Source of the DNA: Acinetobacter qingfengensis
GTDB lineage: Bacteria > Pseudomonadota > Gammaproteobacteria > Pseudomonadales > Moraxellaceae
Length of the DNA stretch: 64,000 bases
Reading direction: 5' to 3'
NCBI RefSeq assembly: GCF_008693185.1
Contig: NZ_VXKN01000004.1
Span: forward strand, 213,052 to 277,051
The notes beneath the pieces were generated by a model. It ran no database searches. It saw nothing but the letters and a program-made list of their open reading frames with translations, and was not told the origin of the DNA. Positions 1 through 8,638 of this stretch are shown here, piece by piece; position 1 is the first letter of the stretch, and every line of letters starts with the position of its first letter. The position numbers and the translations under genes are program-made.

Positions 1-395
1 TTGGTGTGATTTTGGGTGTGTTATATGGTAAGGCCTCGATATTACCATTGATGTTACCTGTGAGTTTGGCATTATGTCTGACTTTTGCCATTCAGGCTTT
101 GCTTGGTGTGGAGCTAAATCTGTTTAGTATTATGGGTTGCTTTCTGATACTGGGAATTGGTGTCGATTATGCAATTTTTTATCGACATGCCAAACAACAC
201 AGCCATTTGGTGGCGATGGCATTGTTTCTGTGTATGATGTCAACCCTTTTAGGCTTTGGTCTGCTGGCACTAAGTCATACTTACGCGATTTTTTGTTTTG
301 GCATTACCGTGTTATGTGGCGTAATTTTTTCTTTCGTGTTTGCAACCTGCCTGACCCAAACAGAAGATCCGCAGATTAACGATACGCAGCCATAA
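1..395 (+). CDS. MMPL/RND-type exporter, C-terminal part (gene enters from left edge)
   Basis: Only the last ~130 residues are present; the frame is open to base 3, so the gene starts outside the window. The visible part has about four hydrophobic segments. The second contains GIGVDYAIFYRH, matching the DY-containing helix used for proton relay in MMPL/RND transporters. In aryl-polyene clusters such an exporter is thought to move the finished lipid or an intermediate across the inner membrane. The gene lies 47 bases before an FAD-enzyme gene on the same strand, consistent with one operon. Family and role are inferred from the motif and from the cluster. Confidence 0.75.
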   Translation, partial: GVILGVLYGKASILPLMLPVSLALCLTFAIQALLGVELNLFSIMGCFLILGIGVDYAIFYRHAKQHSHLVAMALFLCMMSTLLGFGLLALSHTYAIFCFGITVLCGVIFSFVFATCLTQTEDPQINDTQP

Positions 396-442
396 AATAG
401 AGTTTCACTGGGTAGATAGAATAAAACAGGGGTAAAACCATT

Positions 443-1711
443 ATGAAACAACAGACAGATGTATTAATTATTGGGGCTGGACCATCTGGAAGCTCGGCAG
501 CATGCCTGCTTCGGCAAAAAGGTTATCAGGTTACGATTATCGAAAAACAGTATTTTCCAAGATTTTCTATTGGTGAGTCATTATTGCCGCAATCTATGGT
601 TTTTTTACAGGAAGCTGGTTTATTAGATGCGGTTGCAGAGCATGCAAAACCTTGTCACTTTCAGTTTAAAAATGGTGCAGCTTTTCTGCGAGGTGAACAA
701 ACCAATTATTATGATTTCACGGAAAAATTTAGTGAGGGGCCCGGAACAACATGGCAGGTTCGACGGGCATTGTTTGACGAAATTCTTGCTAAAGGCGCAC
801 AGCAACAAGGGACAGATCTGCGTTTTGGTCACGAAGTGATCGCGGTAGATATTGCAGCAGATCAACCTTGTTTAACTGTTAAAAACCCAGAGGGTGAACA
901 ATATCAAATTCAGGCCAAATTTTTGCTTGATGCCAGTGGTTTTGGACGCATCTTACCTAAATTGCTGGATTTGGAATATCCTTCAGACTTTCCTGTGCGT
1001 CAGGCATTATTTACCCATATTGAAGATGGTATTCAGCAGCATCCGGCTTTTGATCGTAATAAAATTCTGATTACTGTACATGAAAAAGATCATCGGGCAT
1101 GGTATTGGACCATTCCATTTGCGGATGGTCGTAGCTCTTTTGGGATTGTAGCCGAGCCTGAGTTTTTTCAGAAATATCATGTGGCTGATGCCAGTCAGAA
1201 TGAAAATGATGTACTGATGAAACGAATTCTGGCAGATGATGCTGCATTATCCGATGTATTAAAACATGCAAAATTTGATACACCCGTACGTACATTGGTC
1301 GGGTATTCTGCCAATGTAAAACAATTATATGGGCGTCATTTTGCATTGTTGGGTAATGCCGGTGAATTCTTGGATCCGGTTTTTTCTTCGGGTGTCACCA
1401 TTGCATTAAAATCATCAAGTATGGCTGTACCTTTAGTTGATCGTGTATTGCAGGGACAATCAGTCGATTGGCAACAGCAATATGAAACGCCTTTACGCCG
1501 AGGGATTCACGTATTTCGTGCTTATGTTGAGTCGTGGTATCAAGGGGAATTTCAGGATGTGGTATTCTCAGTTAATCAGAATGACGATGTGCGCCGTATG
1601 GTGAGTGCATTGTTGGCAGGCTATGCATGGGACGAGAGTAATCCAATGAACAATGAATCTAAACGCCGCTTGAAATCTCTGGCAGAGTTTTGTCGTTTGC
1701 AGACAGCTTAA
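443..1711 (+). CDS. FAD-dependent oxidoreductase of the aryl-polyene cluster (halogenase-like fold)
   Basis: This is a 422-residue flavoprotein. Residues 7-35 form a dinucleotide-binding fold (IIGAGPSGSSAACLL, then IIEK), and a second FAD contact lies near residue 300 (LLGNAGEFLDPVFSSG). The overall pattern is that of geranylgeranyl-reductase/tryptophan-halogenase-like monooxygenases, which are regular members of aryl-polyene clusters. A weak purine-rich site precedes the ATG. It lies between the exporter and a lipoprotein gene on the same strand. The exact reaction in the pathway is not evident from sequence, and no halogenase activity is claimed. Confidence 0.8.
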   Translation: MKQQTDVLIIGAGPSGSSAACLLRQKGYQVTIIEKQYFPRFSIGESLLPQSMVFLQEAGLLDAVAEHAKPCHFQFKNGAAFLRGEQTNYYDFTEKFSEGPGTTWQVRRALFDEILAKGAQQQGTDLRFGHEVIAVDIAADQPCLTVKNPEGEQYQIQAKFLLDASGFGRILPKLLDLEYPSDFPVRQALFTHIEDGIQQHPAFDRNKILITVHEKDHRAWYWTIPFADGRSSFGIVAEPEFFQKYHVADASQNENDVLMKRILADDAALSDVLKHAKFDTPVRTLVGYSANVKQLYGRHFALLGNAGEFLDPVFSSGVTIALKSSSMAVPLVDRVLQGQSVDWQQQYETPLRRGIHVFRAYVESWYQGEFQDVVFSVNQNDDVRRMVSALLAGYAWDESNPMNNESKRRLKSLAEFCRLQTA

Positions 1712-1735
1712 AGTGCGAAGCAAAGGAAACGGGAA

Positions 1736-2323
1736 ATGATGTCAAGATATTGTTACGTTATAGGATTAAGTATTTTAGTCGGTACATTGACTGGCTGTCA
1801 GATTCTGCCAAAAGCACAAGGTTTACCGAATAGGATGCAGCTTGAGCAACAACAGTTGTTATCTGAGCAGCAGGCTGAGATTCTTTGGCGTGATCAATCT
1901 TTTAGTTTTCTGTTGTATCAAAAACAGCAAAGCAATTATCTACAGGTACTTGCTTTGAGTATTTCTGGGCAAGTGCTGTTTGAGTTGCATTATGATGGTA
2001 AAAAGGTGCAGGTTATCCAGCGGATTCCTGAAATGAAATATTTGCCTTTTGATTTTTTGTTGCGGGATATCCTCTGGGCAACCTTGCCAGTACAACAAGT
2101 GCGACAAGATGTTGAACCATTAGGCTTGCAAGTGTTAGCACAGCAACATGATCAGCAGGATATACGGGAAATTCAACAACAATCACAGACCAAAATGCAA
2201 ACAAAAACTCTGTTGCGGGTAATTCATCATATTCATCCGCAACAGGGTATTCAGATTGAAAATTTTGTGGTGCCATATCGTATGATTCTGACCCCTGCAT
2301 CGGCCAGTTTTTTTGCAGAATAA
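1736..2323 (+). CDS. DUF3261-type lipoprotein of the aryl-polyene cluster
   Basis: The 195-residue product begins with a signal peptide ending in a lipobox (GTLTGC, Cys at about residue 21), so it should be lipid-anchored. The rest is glutamine-rich with predicted beta strands and resembles the DUF3261 lipoproteins that accompany aryl-polyene ketosynthase genes. A purine-rich site (AAAGGAAACGGGAA) precedes ATGATG. Its end is close to the following ketosynthase. A job in delivering or anchoring the polyene lipid at the outer membrane is inferred from context only. Confidence 0.75.
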   Translation: MMSRYCYVIGLSILVGTLTGCQILPKAQGLPNRMQLEQQQLLSEQQAEILWRDQSFSFLLYQKQQSNYLQVLALSISGQVLFELHYDGKKVQVIQRIPEMKYLPFDFLLRDILWATLPVQQVRQDVEPLGLQVLAQQHDQQDIREIQQQSQTKMQTKTLLRVIHHIHPQQGIQIENFVVPYRMILTPASASFFAE

Positions 2324-2360
2324 ATTGGGTAATGATAACCATGAATTTAGGAAGAGCAAG

Positions 2361-3533
2361 ATGCAGGCAGTAGGTATTCAATGTAGTACGGCTTTGTCGG
2401 CACTGAACCAATCATTGCATTTACCTTTGTCACATTGGTTATGTGGTGATGAAAATCCTTTGACCTTGCGATCAGATTTTTTATCAAAGCCAGTCTGGGT
2501 TGGGGCTTATCCACACCCCTTAACTGTACAGATTCCGCAAACCATGCAGCATTATGCTTCCCGTAATCTGCAATTTGCGCTTGAAGCTTTACATCCGATG
2601 ATGACGCCTTTGCAACAAATTACCGCAGGTGTTGCAAAACATCGTTTGGCAATTATTTTGGGTACTTCAACTTCAGGCATTGCCGATAATCAACAATTAC
2701 TGGAACAACAATGGTCTGCACAACAAGCCATCCAACTGGATTATGCCAGACAGGGCATGAGTGCTTTGGCACAAGGTCTACAGCAATATTTGGGCTGGTA
2801 TGGTGTAGCTTATAGTATTTCAACAGCATGTTCATCCAGTGCCAAAGCATTAGCTGCCGGACAGCGATTACTCAATAGTGATTTGGCAGATGTGGTGTTG
2901 GTTGGTGGTGTGGACACTTTGTGTAAATTGACCTTACAAGGGTTTAACAGTCTGGACAGTTTATCTGCGCAAGTTTGTCAGCCCTGTGGGGCGCAACGTG
3001 ATGGTATTAATATTGGCGAGGCAGCAGCATTATTTGTTTTGACTCGGGATCGTGCGCCTGTATTGTTATGTGGCGCAGGTGAATCAATGGATGCTTGGCA
3101 TATTTCTGCGCCGCATCCGCAAGGGCAAGGTGCAGAGCAGGCCATGCAAGCGGCATTGACAGCAGCACAGCTTGAGCCATCACAAATTGATTATGTTAAT
3201 TTGCATGGTACAGCAACGATTCAAAACGATGCGATGGAAGCCAAAGCCATTTCCCGGGTATTTTCACATGCGGTCTGGGTCAGTAGTACCAAGCATAAAA
3301 CCGGTCATTGTCTGGGTGCAGCAGGGGCGATAGAAGCTTATATTTGCCAGCAAATTTTACAGGACACACAGTCTTGGTTGCCTTGGCATCATCAAAGTGA
3401 ACTGGATATGGCATTGGCACATTTAAATTACGTGCAGCCACAATCCCAAATTCAGCCTGTACACTATGCAATGAGTAATTCATTTGCATTTGGTGGCAGT
3501 AACATCAGTTTGATTTTTGCAAGAGGCATGTGA
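2361..3533 (+). CDS. Beta-ketoacyl-ACP synthase (FabB/F-type) of aryl-polyene cluster
   Basis: This condensing enzyme of about 390 residues extends the polyene chain on acyl carrier protein. The Cys-His-His triad is intact: STACSSS (Cys), NLHGTAT (His) and KTGHCLGAAGA (Lys/His). I start at 2361 because AGGAAG sits 7-8 bases upstream; an in-frame start at 2313 would overlap the lipoprotein gene and lacks such a site. The stop overlaps the next start (TGATG), indicating translational coupling to the dehydratase. It is one of two ketosynthases here; one may act as the partner subunit, as ketosynthase pairs do in characterised aryl-polyene systems. Confidence 0.88.
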   Translation: MQAVGIQCSTALSALNQSLHLPLSHWLCGDENPLTLRSDFLSKPVWVGAYPHPLTVQIPQTMQHYASRNLQFALEALHPMMTPLQQITAGVAKHRLAIILGTSTSGIADNQQLLEQQWSAQQAIQLDYARQGMSALAQGLQQYLGWYGVAYSISTACSSSAKALAAGQRLLNSDLADVVLVGGVDTLCKLTLQGFNSLDSLSAQVCQPCGAQRDGINIGEAAALFVLTRDRAPVLLCGAGESMDAWHISAPHPQGQGAEQAMQAALTAAQLEPSQIDYVNLHGTATIQNDAMEAKAISRVFSHAVWVSSTKHKTGHCLGAAGAIEAYICQQILQDTQSWLPWHHQSELDMALAHLNYVQPQSQIQPVHYAMSNSFAFGGSNISLIFARGM

Positions 3534-3970
3534 TGAGTGAAAGTGCTTTACCTTATATTCCACATCAAGCACCAATGATTTTTATTGATGAGTTGCTGGA
3601 ATGTGGCATCGACCATGCTGTTGCAAAATTAACGATTCATCCTGAGCTGATGTTTCTGGAACCACAAGGTTTACCGACATGGACCAGTATCGAGTTGATG
3701 GCACAGACCATCAGTTTGTATGCGGGTGTGCAGGGAAAGGCACAGGGGCAACCACCCAAGATTGGCTTTTTATTGGGAACACGTAAATTGCATTTACCTT
3801 TTCCTTATTTTCCATTGCACAGTGAGGTGCAAATTACAGTGCATAAAAATTATATGCATGACAATTTGGGGATGTTCCAGTGCGAAATTATTGCACAGGA
3901 GCAGACAATAACAGCAGTATTAAGTGTTTATGAACCAGACTCAACAGAGTCGGAGCGACAAGGGTTGTGA
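3533..3970 (+). CDS. Hotdog-fold 3-hydroxyacyl-ACP dehydratase (ApeP-like)
   Basis: The product of about 145 residues resembles the short aryl-polyene dehydratases (ApeP/FabZ-like, hotdog fold) that create each double bond. The N-terminal IPHQAPMIFIDELLE is the family's usual opening, with the candidate catalytic His. WTSIELMAQTISLYAG is the central helix, and GFLLGTRKLHL begins a strand. ATG at 3533 overlaps the preceding stop, and its own stop overlaps the ketoreductase start, so synthesis of three consecutive enzymes is probably coupled. It acts on ACP-bound intermediates in the cytoplasm. Confidence 0.85.
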   Translation: MSESALPYIPHQAPMIFIDELLECGIDHAVAKLTIHPELMFLEPQGLPTWTSIELMAQTISLYAGVQGKAQGQPPKIGFLLGTRKLHLPFPYFPLHSEVQITVHKNYMHDNLGMFQCEIIAQEQTITAVLSVYEPDSTESERQGL

Positions 3971-4695
3971 TGAACAGAAGAATTTTAGTAACAGGCTCCA
4001 GTCGTGGCATTGGTAAGGCGATCGCTTTACAACTGGCACATGCCGGATTTGATATCACGGTGCATGCACGCTCACGAATTGAAGAAGCTCAAAGTATTGT
4101 GGAACAGATTCAGGCTATGGGGCGAAATAGCCATTATTTACAATTTGATGTGAATGACCGTGAAAAAATCAACACAATTCTAGAGCAGGATGTTGAGCAG
4201 CATGGGGCATTTTATGGCGTGATTTTAAATGCTGGATTAACTCGGGATGCTGCATTTCCTGCGTTGAGTGATGAGGATTGGGACAGTGTCATCAGTACCA
4301 GTCTGGATGGATTTTATAATGTACTAAAACCTCTGACCATGCCAATGATCCGTTTAAAACAAGGTGGACGGATTGTGACATTATCTTCGGTATCAGGCGT
4401 AATGGGTAATCGCGGTCAGGTCAATTACAGTGCTGCCAAGGCTGGTTTGATTGGCGCAAGCAAAGCATTGGCGCTGGAATTGGCAAAGCGTAAAATTACG
4501 GTCAATTGTGTTGCTCCTGGATTAATTGATACCGAAATGGTTACTGACGAAGTTCGTCAACATGCCTTGAATATGATTCCAATGCAGCGTATGGGTACAG
4601 TCGAAGAAGTAGCTGCTGTAGTGAAGTTTCTGTGCTCGGATGATGCAGCATATATCACCCGTCAGGTCATTTCAGTCAATGGAGGACTCATCTAA
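3970..4695 (+). CDS. 3-oxoacyl-ACP reductase, FabG-like (ApeQ-like)
   Basis: This is a short-chain dehydrogenase of about 241 residues. It has the NADPH-binding TGSSRGIGKA near the start, LNAGLTRD, the catalytic Ser in TLSSVSG, and YSAAKAG (YxxxK), followed by VNCVAPGLIDTEM. It should reduce the 3-keto group before dehydration in each polyene-extension cycle. The start is coupled to the dehydratase stop, and its stop overlaps the next ketosynthase ATG (TAATG). A role in the polyene pathway rather than general fatty-acid synthesis is inferred from the flanking dedicated ketosynthases. Confidence 0.9.
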   Translation: MNRRILVTGSSRGIGKAIALQLAHAGFDITVHARSRIEEAQSIVEQIQAMGRNSHYLQFDVNDREKINTILEQDVEQHGAFYGVILNAGLTRDAAFPALSDEDWDSVISTSLDGFYNVLKPLTMPMIRLKQGGRIVTLSSVSGVMGNRGQVNYSAAKAGLIGASKALALELAKRKITVNCVAPGLIDTEMVTDEVRQHALNMIPMQRMGTVEEVAAVVKFLCSDDAAYITRQVISVNGGLI

Positions 4696-5918
4696 TGAAC
4701 CGTGTGGTTGTCACTGGTATGGCTGGAATCACTTCATTGGGTGAAACTACCCAACAGATTTTTCAAGCCATGAATCAGCAACAAAGTGGTGTACGTTATA
4801 TGCCTGAGTGGGAGCAATATCCAGATTTAAATACCAAACTGGCTGCCCCAGTCACAGCGTTTAGTTTGCCAACACATTTTACCCGAAAAACCACACGTGG
4901 TATGGGGCGAGTTGCCTTACTTTCCGTGGTGGCAGCAGAACAGGCATTAGAGGATGCAGGATTAAGACAACATCCAGTTTTAACTTCAGGAAAGGCAGGC
5001 GTGGCCTTTGGTTCATCTTCAGGTAGTGTCGATGCCGTAATGGAAATGGGTGAATTTTTAATTCAACAAAGCAGTAAAAGAATTAATGCAACCACATATA
5101 TCCGTATGATGTCGCATACCAGTGCAGTGAATATGACCGTCCATTTTGGACTACAGGGTTTAACACTGCCTACGTCCAGTGCCTGTACTTCAGGTTCAAT
5201 GGCAATTGGTCAGGCCTATGAAGCAATTAAATATGGCAAACAAACTGTAATGCTGGCAGGTGGTGCAGAAGAACTCAGTGCCGCAGGGGCCGCCGTTTTC
5301 GATGTGTTATTTGCGACCAGTTGCAAGAATGCTACTCCACAACAAACGCCACAGCCGTTTGATCTTAATCGTGACGGATTGGTAATTGGTGAAGGTAGTG
5401 CCTGTTTGATTCTGGAAGACTATCAACATGCTCAGGCACGTGGCGCCAAGATTTATGCAGAAATTATTGGTTATGGTTCCAATACTGATGGGCAGCATGT
5501 AACTCGGCCTGAAAGTGAACAAATGGGAAAATGCATGCAGCTTGCACTTGATGATGCCGATATCTCAGCGCAACAGATCGATTATGTCAATGCGCATGGT
5601 ACAGCAACCGAACAAGGCGATATTGCAGAAACACAGGCGACAGCAAGTATATTGGGTATAAAACCCATCAGTTCATTAAAAAGTTATTTTGGCCATACAT
5701 TGGGTGCATGTGGTGCAATTGAAGCATGGTTAAGTATCGCCATGATGAATCATAATCAGTTTGTTCCAACCTTAAATTTGCAGCAAATAGATGAACGCTG
5801 TGGAAATCTGGATTATATTACTGGAGAATCGCGGAGCATCTGTGCGAACTATGTCATGAGTAATAATTTTGCTTTTGGCGGGATTAATACATCTTTAATC
5901 TTTAAGAAAATAAACTAA
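4695..5918 (+). CDS. Second beta-ketoacyl-ACP synthase of aryl-polyene cluster
   Basis: The 407-residue FabF-type ketosynthase has an intact Cys (TSSACTSGS), His (NAHGTATEQGD) and Lys/His (LKSYFGHTLGACGA). It differs clearly from the upstream copy, so this is not a recent duplication. It is translationally coupled to the ketoreductase. In characterised aryl-polyene pathways, ketosynthases work as specific pairs with chain-length or partner functions; which one starts and which extends the chain cannot be told from sequence alone. Confidence 0.88.
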   Translation: MNRVVVTGMAGITSLGETTQQIFQAMNQQQSGVRYMPEWEQYPDLNTKLAAPVTAFSLPTHFTRKTTRGMGRVALLSVVAAEQALEDAGLRQHPVLTSGKAGVAFGSSSGSVDAVMEMGEFLIQQSSKRINATTYIRMMSHTSAVNMTVHFGLQGLTLPTSSACTSGSMAIGQAYEAIKYGKQTVMLAGGAEELSAAGAAVFDVLFATSCKNATPQQTPQPFDLNRDGLVIGEGSACLILEDYQHAQARGAKIYAEIIGYGSNTDGQHVTRPESEQMGKCMQLALDDADISAQQIDYVNAHGTATEQGDIAETQATASILGIKPISSLKSYFGHTLGACGAIEAWLSIAMMNHNQFVPTLNLQQIDERCGNLDYITGESRSICANYVMSNNFAFGGINTSLIFKKIN

Positions 5919-5940
5919 CACCTAAGTTTGGGGGAAAATC

Positions 5941-6369
5941 ATGTTAAAAAGAACCATTATGTTGGGATTATTTGCTGCTGTAGCCAGTACAAGTTACGCA
6001 AAAGATGAACCACATCATTTTAATTTTAATCAGGCAGTTCAAAATGCCACGGATGCCGGTGCAATTGATGGCTCAGTTAAGTTCTATCTTGCCGATACCC
6101 GTTCAGGTGGAAAATTGATACGTGCCAATGTCATTACCAATCGTAAAACCAATGGTTTTGCTAAATCCGCAGAAACATCGTGTGATTGGGCAATTCGTGC
6201 GGCATTAATTCAATTACAGCAATCTGCTAAGGCTCAGGGTGCCAATGCGGTCACCAATATTGTCAGCTATTTCCGCAAAAATGAATATCGCAGCCGTACT
6301 GATTATGAATGTTATAAGGGAACAGCCGTATCCGCAGTAACCTTAAAAGGCGATTTTGTGAAATTTTAA
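5941..6369 (+). CDS. Secreted small protein of unknown function
   Basis: The 142-residue product has a clear signal peptide (MLKRTIMLGLFAAVASTSYA, cleavage probably after A20). A GGGGGAAA-type ribosome site lies just upstream. The mature part is neutral to basic with two cysteines (ETSCDW and DYECYK) that could form a periplasmic disulfide. The pattern around RAALIQLQQSAKAQGANAVTNIVSY resembles short secreted proteins that databases often mislabel as excinuclease subunits. No catalytic motif is visible. It lies directly after the ketosynthase and is followed by a terminator, so it may end the operon; function unknown. Confidence 0.7.
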   Translation: MLKRTIMLGLFAAVASTSYAKDEPHHFNFNQAVQNATDAGAIDGSVKFYLADTRSGGKLIRANVITNRKTNGFAKSAETSCDWAIRAALIQLQQSAKAQGANAVTNIVSYFRKNEYRSRTDYECYKGTAVSAVTLKGDFVKF

Positions 6370-6389
6370 TCTGTTATCAATTTTGTGCC

Positions 6390-6423
6390 AATGCTTTTTG
6401 CCAGCGTTGCAAAAAGCATTTTT
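6390..6423 (+). terminator. Rho-independent terminator after aryl-polyene operon
   Basis: A 12-bp inverted repeat (AATGCTTTTTGC / GCAAAAAGCATT) with a 7-base loop is followed by TTT. It sits between the secreted-protein gene and the phosphopantetheinyl transferase gene, so readthrough or a local promoter must serve the latter. Confidence 0.7.
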
Positions 6424-6436
6424 AGCCTGAGCATCC

Positions 6437-7072
6437 ATGATTTATCTTCTTTATCGATCTATACAGGAATTGTTGCCAGAGCAAGCCATTAGCAAAAGAA
6501 TGACGGCACAACAGCGAGAATCTATCCGTGATTATCGCTTTCATTATTTAAGTCGGTTTTGTGCGCAGCAAGATTTACCGCCACCTCAATTACAGCATCA
6601 TACCCATGGCAAGCCTTATTTTGGCAATCTGCCACAACTACATTTTAATCATAGTCACAGCCAACAACATTATGCATTGGCTTATAGTCAGGATGAAATT
6701 GATCTTGGTGTAGATGTTGAGGATTTGCGGCGTCAAGTACGAATGCGGGCATTGGCCGAGCACGCTTTTCATCCTGATGAATTGTCTATGTGGCAACGTA
6801 CTGATTATGATCGTCAATTTTGGTTCAAGGTCTGGACCATTAAGGAAGCTGTACTTAAAGCACATGGTCTGGGTATTCGCTTAAGCCTGAACATGCTCAA
6901 TACACAGGCACATCCCGATTGGGATTTTGGTATGTTACAACATGCACAACTGGGTGAATTTTATTATCAGCATTATTGTACTGGACAATCAATGATCACT
7001 TTGGCATATCGCAAGCAATCATCTGATGGATTGGCAAATATTTATTGGTGTACAGAAGATTCTTCCGCATAG
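6437..7072 (+). CDS. 4'-phosphopantetheinyl transferase (Sfp-like)
   Basis: The 211-residue enzyme moves phosphopantetheine from CoA to a serine of acyl carrier proteins, activating them. Family motifs are present: LGVDVEDL (Mg-binding GVDxE) and FKVWTIKEAVLKAHG (WxxKEA), separated by the usual ~45 residues. FNHSHSQQHYALA matches the upstream histidine-containing motif. Its likely substrates are the ACPs of the aryl-polyene cluster, encoded left of the window. Its last 31 bases overlap the end of the convergent regulator gene. Confidence 0.88.
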   Translation: MIYLLYRSIQELLPEQAISKRMTAQQRESIRDYRFHYLSRFCAQQDLPPPQLQHHTHGKPYFGNLPQLHFNHSHSQQHYALAYSQDEIDLGVDVEDLRRQVRMRALAEHAFHPDELSMWQRTDYDRQFWFKVWTIKEAVLKAHGLGIRLSLNMLNTQAHPDWDFGMLQHAQLGEFYYQHYCTGQSMITLAYRKQSSDGLANIYWCTEDSSA

Positions 7073-7743
7073 TATGTTAATTTTTCAATATCCAGAATTC
7101 GGATATGTTTAAACTCGCGTTTTAAAATGTTTTGTTGTTCCAACTGTTGTAAAGCTGCGTTAATACTCTGGCGGGAGCTTGATAGCATTAGTGCGAGTTT
7201 TTCCTGCGACATTTCAATCCGTCGTTGTTGTGCACTGGATTGTAATTGATAACCAGAAATGATCAGTAATAAACGTCTGGCCACACGTTGTAATAAAGAT
7301 GCTTCGCCTTGTATTTCCAGTTCTTGTAATAGTGGACGAATTTTTTGTGTGACTAAGCAGGCGATATGTTGCCAATAGTGAGGCTGCTGATTGAGTAAAG
7401 TAAATAAGTCGGACTTTTCCAAGAAAAGCAGTGTTGTTGTTTTCATGGCAACGGCATCATGTGTTCTAGGGTTGCCATCAATTAGAGAAATTTCACCAAA
7501 CCATAGCACAGGCTCAGCGATAAGCATTAAATATTCATGTCCACTTTGATGATTGAAGCCGAGTTGAATCGCACCATTTATGAGTGCATATAAGCCATCT
7601 GCTTCATCACCCCGATAAAATAAAACTTGTCCTTTTTCTAGGTATTTTAATTTACCTCGCTTTAGAATGAATTGCTGAAATTCTAAAGTTAGCTGGTTAA
7701 ACCATATATTTTGATGTAATAAAATTGAAACCGTATTTGACAT
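7042..7743 (-). CDS. Crp/Fnr-family transcriptional regulator
   Basis: The 233-residue protein has an N-terminal cyclic-nucleotide-binding-like beta barrel (about 25-130; KGQVLFYRGDEADGLYALINGAI, then FGEISLIDGNPRTHDAVA) and a C-terminal Crp-type helix-turn-helix (about 165-215; MSQEKLALMLSSSRQSINAALQ). There are no iron-sulfur cysteines at the N-terminus, so an Fnr-type oxygen sensor is unlikely. It converges on the aryl-polyene cluster, overlapping the last gene by 31 bases, and diverges from the Mpo1-like gene. The ligand is unknown, and regulation of its neighbours is only a possibility. Confidence 0.85.
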   Translation of the reverse strand: MSNTVSILLHQNIWFNQLTLEFQQFILKRGKLKYLEKGQVLFYRGDEADGLYALINGAIQLGFNHQSGHEYLMLIAEPVLWFGEISLIDGNPRTHDAVAMKTTTLLFLEKSDLFTLLNQQPHYWQHIACLVTQKIRPLLQELEIQGEASLLQRVARRLLLIISGYQLQSSAQQRRIEMSQEKLALMLSSSRQSINAALQQLEQQNILKREFKHIRILDIEKLTYYAEESSVHQ

Positions 7744-7833
7744 AAAAACCTTCCTAAGTTGTCATCTACCTGACAAATCCATATTTCATGACAAGGTATC
7801 ATGTTTTTTGTCTAGCCAAGAAGGGATTCAATA

Positions 7834-8358
7834 ATGGATAAATTAGCTCAAAACTTAAGTCAGTATGCAGCGTATCATTTGAGTCGTAAAAATATCATGA
7901 CGCATATCATAGGTATTCCATTGATTGTGGCTTCAATAATTCTACTTTTAGCACGAGTACAATTTATATTACTTGGATGGGATATTTCTTTAGCACATCT
8001 GATGATTGCACTCAGTTGTTTGTTTTATCTGAGATTAGATATTGTCTTGGGTAGCGTGTTACTTATGGTTTTCGTCTTATTTTTACTAATGTTATCTCCA
8101 ATTGCACAGATGCCAACTTTAATTTGGCTCAGTAGTGTATTGGGATTGTTTATTATAGGCTGGATATTCCAGTTTATTGGTCATTACTTTGAAAAAATGA
8201 AACCTGCTTTTTTTGACGACATTAAAGGCCTATTGATAGGACCTTTATTTATCGCAGCCGAGTTATTGTTTATGCTGGGTTATAAGCCAAATTTACAGCA
8301 ACAAGTACAGTATCAGGCTGTACAATTACGGCGCCAGCTCCAGCAAAAAATCAGATGA
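7834..8358 (+). CDS. Mpo1-like (DUF962) membrane protein
   Basis: The 174-residue protein has four to five hydrophobic segments. The family signatures are YHLSRKNIMTHIIGIPLI near the N-terminus and WIFQFIGHYFEKMKPAFFDD followed by GPLFIAAE, with conserved histidines that bind iron in Mpo1-type dioxygenases of 2-hydroxy fatty acids. This family is common in Acinetobacter near chromosomal housekeeping genes. It is divergent from the Crp-type regulator with 90 bases between, so co-regulation is possible. Substrate unknown. Confidence 0.8.
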   Translation: MDKLAQNLSQYAAYHLSRKNIMTHIIGIPLIVASIILLLARVQFILLGWDISLAHLMIALSCLFYLRLDIVLGSVLLMVFVLFLLMLSPIAQMPTLIWLSSVLGLFIIGWIFQFIGHYFEKMKPAFFDDIKGLLIGPLFIAAELLFMLGYKPNLQQQVQYQAVQLRRQLQQKIR

Positions 8359-8555
8359 AAAAATCTTTGTCGCAAGAATAAATATTCATTTGTTGTGCTT
8401 ATTTGCAAAGATTTTTATGCAATGAAATGAGTAACGAAACCATACCTTGATGATGAAGGTTTAGTGTAAAAATAAGAAAATAGTTTTAACTTAAGAGTGG
8501 GTTTTCAATGTTTATAAATAAAAAATAATCAAATATAAATTATTTTATTGATTGA

Positions 8556-8596
8556 GAAAAAACCAGCCCTATTCATTGTTAATTGAATAGGGCTGA
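8556..8596 (-). terminator. Terminator of the secDF operon
   Basis: A 12-bp perfect inverted repeat (CAGCCCTATTCA / TGAATAGGGCTG) is followed on the minus strand by a run of U (plus-strand A run at 8556-8563). It lies just after secF. Confidence 0.8.
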
Positions 8597-8638
8597 TTCG
8601 TAGTCAAAGCATCTCTAAATGCTGTTTTTTAGGGAGAC

